Assembly: GCF_025790165.1 (NCBI RefSeq)
Contig: NZ_CP094970.1
Span: 372,001-436,000 of the forward strand
Direction of reading: 5' to 3'
Length of the DNA: 64,000 nucleotides
From: Solicola gregarius
Lineage (GTDB): Bacteria; Actinomycetota; Actinomycetes; Propionibacteriales; Nocardioidaceae
In this document: piece after piece, positions 8,867-17,381 of the stretch
Position numbering within the stretch: the stretch's first letter is position 1
Layout of the letters: each line of letters starts with the position of its first letter
Position numbers and translations under genes: made by a program
The notes under the pieces: generated by a model
Told to the model about the DNA's origin: nothing
Database searches by the model: none
The model's input: only the letters and a program-made list of their open reading frames with translations

Positions 8867-9196
8867 GTGCGTTTCCTGGTCGACGCGCAACTGCCGCCGG
8901 CACTCGTACGTGCGCTTTCCGACAGCGGGCACATCGCCGAACACGTCTTCGAGATCGGAATGACTGAGGCTACCGATCAAGACATCTGGCGTTACGCGCT
9001 GGATCACGATGCGGTGATCATCACCAAGGATGAGGACTTTCCCAACATGCTGGCGCTCAGCCGCGAGTCGCCGGTCGTGGTGTGGGTCCGAGTCGGTAAC
9101 ACCCGCCGTCGAGCGCTCCTCGCCTGGTTCGAACCGCTGATCGGAACCATCGTCGAGATGGTCGACGCAGGGAACCGCCTGATCGAACTCCGCTGA
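8867..9196 (+). CDS. DUF5615 (Mut7-C/PIN-like) toxin
   Basis: A 109-residue DUF5615 protein, a PIN-like RNase fold. The acidic residues expected at the active site are visible in FLVDAQLPP (Asp6), the EIG...D segment and ITKDEDFP. The start is GTG at 8867, read by coupling from DUF433 7 nt upstream. Together they form a type II toxin-antitoxin module of the VapBC-like group; RNA cleavage is inferred from the fold only. Confidence 0.87.
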   Translation: MRFLVDAQLPPALVRALSDSGHIAEHVFEIGMTEATDQDIWRYALDHDAVIITKDEDFPNMLALSRESPVVVWVRVGNTRRRALLAWFEPLIGTIVEMVDAGNRLIELR

Positions 9197-9246
9197 CCGG
9201 AAACGATCACGACACCACCGTCAGTTTGGTACTGCCGAGTTGACGA

Positions 9247-9265
9247 GGCGTTCCCGCGGAACGCC
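9247..9265. terminator. Hairpin between convergent genes
   Basis: GGCGTTCC (9247-9254), a 3-nt loop, then GGAACGCC (9258-9265): a perfect 8-bp stem between the toxin gene and the convergent DinB pseudogene. There is no U-tract, so function as a terminator is inferred from location only. Confidence 0.4.
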
Positions 9266-9306
9266 GAAGCGGACCGCAGGGGATCGCTGACCGGGCGGTC
9301 GGCTCA

Positions 9307-9845
9307 TCAGCGAAAGCGATCCGCGGCTGCCTGCACTTCAGTGAATCGTCCGCTCCCACCGTCAAGGTTCGGCGTGCCGACGACGCCGTCGATCAGTTCG
9401 CGCACGATGTCGGCGTGGCCGGCGTGTTGGGCAGTCTCGCCAACCATCAGCACCAGCATCGAGCCCAGCATGCCCGTTCTCGTCCCAATGTGGGACCGTC
9501 CCCGGACTCTCCAGATCGAGCAGGCGAATCGTCTCATCGGCGTGGGCTGTCGCCTGCCGGTACACCTCGACGATGTAACTGCTCGACTCTCCGGAGTTGC
9601 CCGCATGTCGATCTCGGTCGCTGGGTCGTCGCGGAACCAGGACGGGCGAGCCGATGCTGGGCGACCGAACAGCTCGCCCAGGTAGCCGTACTCCTCGCCC
9701 GCGAGGTGCTTGATCAGACCCAAGAGGTTCGTCGCTGTCGACGTCATCGGTCGCCGCAGGTCGTACTCGGACAGCCCGTTGACCTTGTCGATCATGCCCG
9801 AGCACCACCTAGCCGGAACCACAGGTCATCCTTGATCGCCGTCAT
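9307..9845 (-). pseudogene. DinB/DUF664-family protein, multiply frameshifted
   Basis: DinB-superfamily four-helix proteins use a metal and often bacillithiol or mycothiol in thiol-transfer reactions. Family sequence is found in pieces: MTAIKDDLWF... from an ATG at 9845, then after a frameshift MIDKVNGLSEYDLRRPMTST...LGLIKHLAGEEYGYLG, then in another frame ESSSYIVEVYRQATAHADE...GTVPHWDENGHAG (about 9588-9471), then back to MLGSMLVLMVGETAQHAGHADIVRELIDG. Three single-base changes are needed to restore one gene, so I call it decayed. The metal-binding histidine region ETAQHAGHAD is intact. Confidence 0.75.
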
Positions 9846-9925
9846 GCCGCTCACCAGCGGCAACGTAACCGATCTGAGTGGCGCTTCAAGGGCCGTGAGC
9901 CCGTCCGCAGAGGATCGGTCACCGG

Positions 9926-10768
9926 TCAGTTGCCCACGTGCTGGGCGACCGGGCCGAACGTGTTCCAGCCCCATGTGTTGTAGGCGCCCTCGGATGTCTC
10001 GTGTCGCATGTGGAAACGCTCGGTCTGGTCGGCGCCGACAACCCAGCGCAGGCGATTGCTGGTGTCTGTCACGGATTCGAGGATGGCTTCGGCAACGTCC
10101 TCGGCCGTGGGAAGGACGTTCTTCGGCGGCGATTGGAAGAAGTCCATGCGCTGGTGGACATACGACTCGTATTCGGGGGGAATGACGAGAGAGCTTGCCG
10201 CGGCCCACTGCTTCTTCACGAGTTCGGTGGTGGGGACGAAGCCGGGTTGGATGATGCGCATGACGATGTTCTGCGGAGCGAGCTCGAACCGGAGCGTCTC
10301 ACTCATGTTGTCGAGCGCTGATTTGCTGCCGTTGTAGATCGCCATCAGCGGTTCCGGCACAGTGGACGACGCTGACGTCAGGTTGACGATATGTCCGCCG
10401 CCGCGTGCGCGCAGGTGCGGGATCGCCTGCCGCATGATTTCCATCGGCCCAAATGTGTTCGTCTCGAACTGCTCCCGGACCTGCTCGTCGGTCGTGGCCT
10501 CGAAGACGCTGAAGAGTCCGATACCTGCGATGTTGAGTACGGCGTCGATGCCGCCGAACCTCGTCTGCGCGGCGGCGAATGCCGCGCGGATGGAGACGAG
10601 ATCGGTGACGTCGAGCGGCTGGAGGTGCAGCCGATCGGCAAGATCGTCTCTCCAGTCATCGGTGTTGCGCATCGTGGCGACGACGTTCCAGCCAGCCGTC
10701 AGGAACCGTCGCGCGGTCGCCTGGCCGAAGCCGGTGGATGAACCTGTGATGAGCACTGTCTTCTGCAT
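9926..10768 (-). CDS. Short-chain dehydrogenase/reductase
   Basis: A 280-residue classical SDR. It has the nucleotide-binding TGSSTGFG at residues 8-15, NIAG in place of NNAG, the catalytic serine region NLTSASSTVPEP and the YNGSK active-site Tyr-Lys pair. The start is ATG 10768 with AGGAGAAAC just upstream. It follows the large LuxR regulator on the same strand with a 129-bp gap, and that intergenic region is duplicated at 7358. The regulator probably controls it; the substrate is unknown. Confidence 0.92.
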   Translation of the reverse strand: MQKTVLITGSSTGFGQATARRFLTAGWNVVATMRNTDDWRDDLADRLHLQPLDVTDLVSIRAAFAAAQTRFGGIDAVLNIAGIGLFSVFEATTDEQVREQFETNTFGPMEIMRQAIPHLRARGGGHIVNLTSASSTVPEPLMAIYNGSKSALDNMSETLRFELAPQNIVMRIIQPGFVPTTELVKKQWAAASSLVIPPEYESYVHQRMDFFQSPPKNVLPTAEDVAEAILESVTDTSNRLRWVVGADQTERFHMRHETSEGAYNTWGWNTFGPVAQHVGN

Positions 10769-10775
10769 AATGTTT

Positions 10776-11710
10776 CTCCTCTGCTGTTGGTGCAAGCTCT
10801 CGATTGCAGCGTGCCCGGCAGCGGGGTGAGCGGTCGTCATTCGATCAGGGTGATCAGCGCCAACGGGCCTTCTGGTCCGGACGGTCGGGGCCGAGGGCTA
10901 ATGCCTCAGGTTGCCGCCCTGCCGCCCACGGCGTCGGCTACGGCGTTGCGGTCCGGCCGACCCTGTTCCGCCGGCGGCCGAGGGTGCGAGCAAGCCCAGG
11001 GCTCGCGCTCGCTCGACGGCCTCGGCCCGGCGGTGGACGGCGAGCTTGGCGTAAACGTTGCGCATGTGGGTCTTGACGGTGTTCGCCGAGACGTACAGTT
11101 CGCGGGCGACCTCTGGTGCCGTCAAGTTCGTGGGCAGGTAGCGCAGGACACGGAGCTCGCTGTCACTGAGCGGCGCCAGCGGCGGCTGCAGCCTTGCGCG
11201 CGGCGCGGGCCTGACGCCGGCCAGCAAGCTCTGGATCTCGGCGACCAGCGAGGCGTGCGCGCCTCGGTGCCGACCGTCGCGCTCCAGCAAACCCGGCGCG
11301 GCGTACGAATACAAAAGGAATGGGGTCAGGTCGCCGCTGCGCTCGGAGATGTCGAGTGCGCGCTCGATGGCGGCGGCGGCGCGATCCGGGTCGCCGCACG
11401 CGTCCCTGGCGATCGCCTCGAGCACATCGGCGCGGGCCCGCCAGAATCCCCAGTAGTCGTCGGAATCGGGGCCCTCCTGGGCCGGTCCGAGCACGGCGAG
11501 TGCGGCCTGCGGGTCGCCCTGTGCAATCCGCAGCGCCGCCGTGGCGACGCGGATCTCCGTGCGCTCGCGGTCATGTTCGTCGAGCCCGGCCAGGAGCTGC
11601 CCGGCACGCTCGGCCTGACCGAGGCGTACCAAGGCATGCACCACCAATGCCTGTATCCGGGTGACGAGGTAGTGCTGCCCGGAGAGTTGCCGAGCCAGTG
11701 GCTCGCCAGG
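10776..11710. repeat. Full-length parent of the 7358-8066 duplication
   Basis: Contains the SDR upstream region and the LuxR gene's last ~810 bp. It includes the 11-bp direct repeats CGGCGCGGGCC at 11201-11211 and 11428-11438, between which the other copy has lost 227 bp. Confidence 0.92.
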
Positions 11711-13777
11711 GGGCTCGAGGGCGGCTAGCGCCTCGGCGTTACGGTCTCGCGCCAGTTCGAGCGTCCCGCGGATCATGCGGACCGCCAGCACGGCCCCGGG
11801 CTGGGTTTCGGCACTGAGGGTGCGCTCGGCGCGCTGGATCCATGGTTCGGCCTCGTCCGGCTGTCCATGCCATACCAGCACCAGCCCGATCACCGTGCAG
11901 GCAACACCGACCGCCGGGTCGTCGGTCCAGCCGTGCCACTCGGCCAGCTCTACGGCCCGCCGTGCGCGCTCGTCCGCCCGCGCGAACGAGTGGTAGAACT
12001 CGTGCGGCGCCCGGTAGGCCAAGCCGGTGAACTCGAGGTACGGCCGTCCGCCCTGGCGCGCCAACGCGATGCCGGCCTCCAGGTAGCCCTCGGCGCCCCC
12101 AGACGCGGACGCCCAGAACTCGGTGCTGCCGAGGCTGATCAACGCCAGTCCATGCAGGTCCGCGCCGAGGCCGGGCCGCGCCGTGTCCGCGACCCCGGCC
12201 ATGGCCTGCAGCCGACTCGCCTCCTCGGCCACGGCGAGCAGGTTCCCCCGCTGGCGGGCCAGCAGCAAGGCCACCACTGCGAGCAGAAGCTGGAGCTGCC
12301 CGCGCCGCCCCGCCGGCACCGACGCCGATCCCGTCTCCGCCAGGCCCAGATATCGTCCGGCGGCGTCCAACGATCCCCGGTTCAGCTCTTCGGCTGCGGC
12401 AACCACGGCCAACTCAGCCTCGGTGTTGAGCAGACCAGGGGGAAACCCGGCCAGTAGCCCCTTCACGACTGCGGCCTGCCCGTCCAGATACAGAGCGGGC
12501 CAGTGGTCGGCGAGCAGCCGGGCAGCCGGGACCCAGTCCCCCGCAGCCTGCGCGTGGCGCACCGCGTCCGCCGGGAACCCGTGGGACGCGAACCACTCGC
12601 CACCGGCCCGATGCAGCGCTGCCAGTTCGCCGGGCGCGGCGCGGCGTAGCTCGAGCTGGAGCAGATCGGCGAACATCTGGTGGTAGCGGAACCAGGTCCG
12701 AGCTGTGTCCAGGGAGGCGACGAAGGCGTTCGCCTGTTCCAGGTCCTGGAGGACCCGCTCCCCGCCCGTCTCGCCGGTCAGCAGGTCGGCCAGCTCCCCG
12801 TTGACCCTCCCCAACACGCTCGTACGCAGCAGTAGCCGCCGCACCTGCTCGCTCTGGCGGTCCAGCACCTCGGCCAGCAAGTACTCCGCCACCGTCCGCT
12901 CGCTGCCCGAAAACTCCGCCGCGAACCTCTCGGGATCGGGGTGACCGATGAGGGATAGCGCCGCGAGGCGCAGCCCGGCCGCCCAACCCTCGGTCCGCTC
13001 GTGCAACAGCGAAAGCGTCGGAGCGGACAGCTCGAGCCCGGCATCGACGAAAAGCTCCCTCGCTTCAGCCAGGTTGAAGCGCAGATCAGCGGCACGGACC
13101 TCGGCCAGCCCACCCAGGAGGCGCAGCCGATGCAGCCCCAGACGCACATCATGGCGACTGGCCAACACCAACCGCAGCTGCGGCGGGGCCCGCATCACCA
13201 GCAGCTCGAGCTGTCGGAGGACCTCGGTCGAACCCAGCTCGTGCACGTCATCGATTACCAGCCACAACCGGTGCTCCAACGCTGCCAGATCCGTGAGCAG
13301 CCGCTCGACCAGCGCCCACCCGTCGAGGTCCGGAGCCGCCGAAACTGCCCGTACCAGCCCCGATCCCGGACCGGTCCGGCGCAGCGCATCCAAAACCGAC
13401 AGCCAGAACCGTTGCGGATCACGCTCATCCCGCCCGATCGCCACCCACCCGGCGTCCCCGGCCACTCCCGGCTCGCCGATCCACGACCGCAACAACACCG
13501 TCTTGCCGCTGCCCGCCGGTGCGGAGACCACCGTCACCCGGGCCGACGTCGCGAGTCGCTCGAACAGCACCGGACGGAGCACCACGCGGCCCGCATCACC
13601 GCCAACCCCGGCCGGGGCCACAGCATCGGATCCCGCGCCAGCCGCCACCTCCCCATCGTGCTCTGGATCAAGCCCGGAGCACAAGCAGACATCGGTCCAA
13701 GCAGCCAACCACCCGTGTCCGAGGCGCTGACCGGCGGAATCACACCGATGGGGTGATTGTCTGCTCACCCTGACCAT
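10898..13777 (-). CDS. Large ATP-binding LuxR (MalT/LAL-like) transcriptional regulator
   Basis: A 959-residue STAND-type regulator. An N-terminal NTPase domain has Walker A SAPAGSGKTVLL (near residue 85) and Walker B LWLVIDDVHEL. A long helical TPR-like middle follows, and a C-terminal LuxR helix-turn-helix lies in about the last 90 residues (LSDSELRVLRYL, APEVARELYVSANTVKTHMRNVY). The length is normal for LAL regulators, which activate on binding an inducer and ATP. The exact start is uncertain: the ATG at 13777 has no clear ribosome-binding site and the first ~55 residues look unlike the family, so a later start is possible. It runs divergently from the redox cluster at 13828 and upstream of the SDR at 10768; either may be its target. 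Confidence 0.9.
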   Translation of the reverse strand: MVRVSRQSPHRCDSAGQRLGHGWLAAWTDVCLCSGLDPEHDGEVAAGAGSDAVAPAGVGGDAGRVVLRPVLFERLATSARVTVVSAPAGSGKTVLLRSWIGEPGVAGDAGWVAIGRDERDPQRFWLSVLDALRRTGPGSGLVRAVSAAPDLDGWALVERLLTDLAALEHRLWLVIDDVHELGSTEVLRQLELLVMRAPPQLRLVLASRHDVRLGLHRLRLLGGLAEVRAADLRFNLAEARELFVDAGLELSAPTLSLLHERTEGWAAGLRLAALSLIGHPDPERFAAEFSGSERTVAEYLLAEVLDRQSEQVRRLLLRTSVLGRVNGELADLLTGETGGERVLQDLEQANAFVASLDTARTWFRYHQMFADLLQLELRRAAPGELAALHRAGGEWFASHGFPADAVRHAQAAGDWVPAARLLADHWPALYLDGQAAVVKGLLAGFPPGLLNTEAELAVVAAAEELNRGSLDAAGRYLGLAETGSASVPAGRRGQLQLLLAVVALLLARQRGNLLAVAEEASRLQAMAGVADTARPGLGADLHGLALISLGSTEFWASASGGAEGYLEAGIALARQGGRPYLEFTGLAYRAPHEFYHSFARADERARRAVELAEWHGWTDDPAVGVACTVIGLVLVWHGQPDEAEPWIQRAERTLSAETQPGAVLAVRMIRGTLELARDRNAEALAALEPPGEPLARQLSGQHYLVTRIQALVVHALVRLGQAERAGQLLAGLDEHDRERTEIRVATAALRIAQGDPQAALAVLGPAQEGPDSDDYWGFWRARADVLEAIARDACGDPDRAAAAIERALDISERSGDLTPFLLYSYAAPGLLERDGRHRGAHASLVAEIQSLLAGVRPAPRARLQPPLAPLSDSELRVLRYLPTNLTAPEVARELYVSANTVKTHMRNVYAKLAVHRRAEAVERARALGLLAPSAAGGTGSAGPQRRSRRRGRQGGNLRH

Positions 13778-13827
13778 GCCGACGATGCAAGCGCAAGGAA
13801 GTCCAGCAACATGTCGAGGAGTTGCTC

Positions 13828-14905
13828 ATGTCGGACGCTATCCCTGACCCGATACAGCACGTCGGCGGTGGCGCACCGACGCCCACGCCGAGCGCGGCGC
13901 CATTTACCACACACGAACCACCCGATCAGCTCGATGGCCGGGTATGGGACGTCGTAGTTGTCGGTGGCGGCTCCGCAGGACTCTCTGCGGCGTTGAGCCT
14001 TGCGCGTGTGCGTCGGTCGGTGCTGGTGATCGACGACGGCAGGCCGAGGAATGCTCCGGCCGTGAATGTCGGTGCCCACGGGATCCTCGGGCGCGACGGT
14101 ATCTCCCCCCCTGGAGCTGTTGCGGATCGGGCGCGAAGAGGTCGCCGGATATGGCGGCACCGTGGTCTCCGGGCATGTGGTGCAGGTACGGCGCGACGAC
14201 GAGGACTTCACGGTCCTGACGGCGGACGGGCGGCAGGCGAGTGCCCGACGCCTGCTCGTGACGACCGGACTGGTAGATGAGTTGCCCGATGTGCCGGGCC
14301 TTGCCGAGCGGTGGGGTCGGGACGTGCTGCATTGCGTGTACTGCCACGGATGGGAGGTCAAGGACTCGACAATCGGCGTGCTCGGGAGTTTCCACCAGGC
14401 CCTGCTCTTCCGGCAGATGTCCCCAGACGTCACGCTCTTCCTGGCCGCGGGGGAAGAGCTGCCCGACGAGCAACGAGAACAGCTCGCGGGCATCGGTGTG
14501 GCTGTAGTCGACGGCACCGTCGACGGTCTTCAGGTCGACGACGAGGATCGGCTCTCCGCGGTGAACCTGGCATCGGGACGGGTAGTGGCGGTGCGGACGT
14601 TGGTGGTGGCCCCGCGGTTCGTGGCTCGGGCAGGGTTCCTCGACGACCTGAAGGTGACTGTCCGTGAGCATCCGATGGGCATGGGTGCGCAGGTACCGGT
14701 GGATGCGTCCGGCTTCACCGGGGTCGAGGGAGTATGGGCGGCCGGGAACGTCAGTGACGTGATCGCCGGTGTCGCGGCGGCAGCGGCGGCAGGTATGACG
14801 GCGGCGGCAGCGATCAACATGGACCTGTTGCTGACCGATGCCCGGTCTGCTGCGGAGGATCCCGATCGCACGGCTGAAACGCCTCAACTTCAAGTCACGT
14901 TGTAG
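13828..14905 (+). pseudogene. Thioredoxin-reductase-like NAD(P)/FAD oxidoreductase, frameshifted in a C run
   Basis: The N-terminal part has the FAD-binding VVVGGGSAGLSAALSLARV and VLVIDDGRPRN. The remainder, in the next frame, has LLVTTGLVDELPDVPG, the CxxC-type HCVYCHGWE, an NAD(P) Rossmann block and the FAD block EGVWAAGNVSDVI. The break is at a run of seven C at 14105-14111: with six C the protein reads ...GRDGISPLELLRIGREEV... continuously, so this is either a real 1-base insertion or a sequencing error. The start ATG 13828 has GAGGAG 7 nt upstream. It heads a four-gene plus-strand cluster. If intact it would be ~358 residues, normal for the family. Confidence 0.82.
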
Positions 14906-14921
14906 ATAACTCCGAGGGGTA

Positions 14922-15932
14922 ATGATGCGTGCTGCAGTCGCAACCGGGGTCAACCAGGCCCTGTCGATGGTGGAAAGAGACGTTCCGGAGCCCGGACCGG
15001 GCGAGGTGCTGCTGAAGCTGATCGCCTGCGGGGTGTGCTATACCGATCTGAATCTGCTTCGTGGGCACTACGCCTTTGCCCGTTTCCCGGTGGTGCCCGG
15101 ACATGAGGTCAGTGGTGTGGTGGAGGCGGTCGGGGACGGCGTCGGCTTCCCTGCCGTCGGAACTGCTGTCGGAGCGCAATTCTTGTACGACTCGTGCGGG
15201 CACTGCGACTACTGCGTACGGGGCGAACAGATTCTCTGCCCGGCCAAGCGGATCACCGGCATTGTGACCGACGGAGGTTACGCCGAGTACGGCATTTTCA
15301 AGGCCGGGTTCGTCACTCCACTCCCGAACGGGCTCGACCCCATCGCGGCGGCACCGCTCATGTGTGCCGGCATCACCGCATACAACGGGTTGCGCCACGC
15401 CGGGATCACGCCAGAGTCCCGGGTAGCGGTAATCGGAGCCGGCGGCATCGGTGCACTGGCCATCCAGTACGCGGCGGCCATGGGCAGTCGGGTGGCGGTC
15501 ATCGAGCGATCACGTCGCTCGGAGAAGGCGGCATTAGCACTGGGCGCCGAGCGATACATCGCCAGCGCTGAAGGAGATCCGGCGGTCGCGCTGAAGGACT
15601 GGGACGGCGGGGCGAACATCATCCTGAACGCCGCCCCGACAACCGCGGCTGCTGCAGCGACTGTGGGCGGACTCGCTCCCGACGGCACACTCGTGCTCTG
15701 CGGGTACGACGGCGAGAACCTGTCGCTGCCGTCTCAGCCGATGGTGCTCAACCGGCTGCACGCCATGGCCAATCCGTCCGGTTCGCCACACGACCTGCGC
15801 GACACCTTGCACTTCTCGACGCTGCACAACATCCTTCCCGAAGTCACGCGCATCTCGTTGGACCAGGCACAGCATGCACTGGATCGGATGGCCGCGGGCA
15901 CCGTCCACGGTCGGCAGGTGATCGTCTTCTGA
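14922..15932 (+). CDS. Zinc-dependent alcohol dehydrogenase
   Basis: A 336-residue MDR-type dehydrogenase oxidising or reducing an alcohol/aldehyde pair with NAD(P). It has the catalytic-zinc residues in ACGVCYTDL and PGHEVSG, the structural-zinc cysteines in CGHCDYCVRGEQILC, and the Rossmann glycines GAGGIGALA. The start ATG 14922 (or 14925) lies 16 nt after the preceding stop, with GAGGGG upstream, so it is co-transcribed with the thioredoxin-reductase-like gene. Confidence 0.93.
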   Translation: MMRAAVATGVNQALSMVERDVPEPGPGEVLLKLIACGVCYTDLNLLRGHYAFARFPVVPGHEVSGVVEAVGDGVGFPAVGTAVGAQFLYDSCGHCDYCVRGEQILCPAKRITGIVTDGGYAEYGIFKAGFVTPLPNGLDPIAAAPLMCAGITAYNGLRHAGITPESRVAVIGAGGIGALAIQYAAAMGSRVAVIERSRRSEKAALALGAERYIASAEGDPAVALKDWDGGANIILNAAPTTAAAAATVGGLAPDGTLVLCGYDGENLSLPSQPMVLNRLHAMANPSGSPHDLRDTLHFSTLHNILPEVTRISLDQAQHALDRMAAGTVHGRQVIVF

Positions 15933-16077
15933 ACCAAAGAAACGTTGTGTGCTACCCGGCCGACACCCCTCGATGAGGGTAGGGCAGCCGGACGAAGCCG
16001 ACCGACGCAGCAACAGAACCTGACCCACTCCTCCAGCGGCTAGACACCCGACCTTCTCAGAAGACGGAAAGAAGCAC

Positions 16078-16836
16078 ATGAATACCAACAACAGCACGGT
16101 CCTGCTCACCGGCGCCACCAACGAGACCGGGATCGGCATCGGACTGGCTCGTCGACTGACGGATCGCGGCAGCACGGTGATCGTCTCCGGACGTAACCGC
16201 GAAAGGCTCTTCGGCGTCGCTGCCGAGCACCCCGACTTCGACACCCTGCACCTCGACGTGGACAGCCCGCAGTCCATCGCCGAGGCGGTGGCCTCATTGA
16301 AGAGCACGCACCCGAACCTGAACGGGCTCATCACCCTTGCCGGCGTGATGGTCCCCGAAGACGTGTTCGACCCACGGTCAGTCTCGATCGCCGAGGAGAT
16401 CGTGCACTCGAACCTGATCGGCACCATCCGCAGCGTTCGGGCGTTCCTTCCACAGCTCCTCGATCAACCCGAAGCGACGATCATCACCGTCGCCTCCGGT
16501 CTGGGTTTCGTACCGCGCCTCGACGTGCCCTCCTACTCGGCGAGCAAAGCAGGGGTCCGCATGTACACCGACGCCATTCGCAGACAGCTCGCGAACACGA
16601 ACGTCGACGTCAAGTTGCTCGCCCCGCCCGCCGTCCGGACCTCCCTGATGCATCAGGAGAACATGGTCGGCGCCGTGCCGCGCGACGACTTCGCCGACGA
16701 GATCCTCGCCATCCTCGACAACGAACCAGACAACGATGAACTCATCGCAGAAGCTGTCAAGCCGCTGCGCTACGCCGAGGCCAACGGCAAGTACCAGGAG
16801 ATGATGGACATGCTCGCCGGCGACGTACAACGCTGA
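16078..16836 (+). CDS. Short-chain dehydrogenase (DltE-like)
   Basis: A 252-residue SDR with the modified cofactor motif TGATNETGIGIG, NGLITLAGV, the VASGLGF serine region and the active-site YSASKAG. Overall it resembles the DltE/UcpA-like SDR branch. It is preceded by a 145-bp gap holding a small CCCTC-GAT-GAGGG hairpin, so it may be transcribed separately from the alcohol dehydrogenase. The binding site GGAAAG is weak. The substrate is unknown. Confidence 0.9.
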   Translation: MNTNNSTVLLTGATNETGIGIGLARRLTDRGSTVIVSGRNRERLFGVAAEHPDFDTLHLDVDSPQSIAEAVASLKSTHPNLNGLITLAGVMVPEDVFDPRSVSIAEEIVHSNLIGTIRSVRAFLPQLLDQPEATIITVASGLGFVPRLDVPSYSASKAGVRMYTDAIRRQLANTNVDVKLLAPPAVRTSLMHQENMVGAVPRDDFADEILAILDNEPDNDELIAEAVKPLRYAEANGKYQEMMDMLAGDVQR

Positions 16837-16921
16837 CTCGACGGTTGACAGCCAGCATCAGCTAGACCCTTTCGCAATCACTGCTCCGGCGGCAGTCGCT
16901 GACCGCCAAGAGGAGAGCACA

Positions 16922-17251
16922 ATGCTTCACCTAGACCCGCCAGATCCCATCGTCCGGCTCGCAAGCGCAACCAACGCTGGCGACACAGTGGCATTCCTGG
17001 CTGTTCTGTCACCCGACGTTTACGTCAACGACTGGGGACGCGAGTTCCGGGGCCACACCGGCGCTGCGTCATGGAACGAAACAGACAACATCGGAGTAGG
17101 TGCGCAGATCACCCTCGGGGAGACGCGGCGCGGCGACGCCGAAGACGACTGGGTAGTCGATGTCAACGTTCGCAGCCACCGGTTCAATGGAGCTGGAACC
17201 TTCACCCTGACCATCAAGGATGGGCTGATCACCCGACTGATTACTGGCTGA
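16922..17251 (+). CDS. NTF2-like/SnoaL-type small protein
   Basis: A 109-residue cone-fold protein with the typical pattern of an initial helix (VRLASATNAGDTVAFLAVLSPDV), W/D-rich sheet segments (YVNDWGREFRGHTGAASW) and a closing strand FTLTIKDGLITRL. Such proteins are isomerases, cyclases or ligand-binding accessories; no catalytic residue can be named. The start ATG has GAGGAG upstream. It is the last gene of the redox cluster and is followed by a long palindrome. Confidence 0.75.
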   Translation: MLHLDPPDPIVRLASATNAGDTVAFLAVLSPDVYVNDWGREFRGHTGAASWNETDNIGVGAQITLGETRRGDAEDDWVVDVNVRSHRFNGAGTFTLTIKDGLITRLITG

Positions 17252-17310
17252 CGGAATCACCAACAGCGGCCACAGCCGGTCGAGGACCTCGTGACCGACG
17301 TTCTCCGCAC

Positions 17311-17377
17311 CCCGCTGAGCCGCACGTCTCAGCCCCAGAATCCGCGAAATCGGGGCTGAAACGTGCGGCTCAGCGGG
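17311..17377. terminator. Long palindrome between convergent genes
   Basis: CCCGCTGAGCCGCACGT (17311-17327) pairs perfectly with 17361-17377. After one mismatch, TCAGCCCC (17329-17336) pairs with GGGGCTGA (17352-17359), leaving a 15-nt loop. It lies between the NTF2-like gene and the convergent dnaE2. There is no U-tract on either side. Confidence 0.55.
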
Positions 17378-17381
17378 CGGG

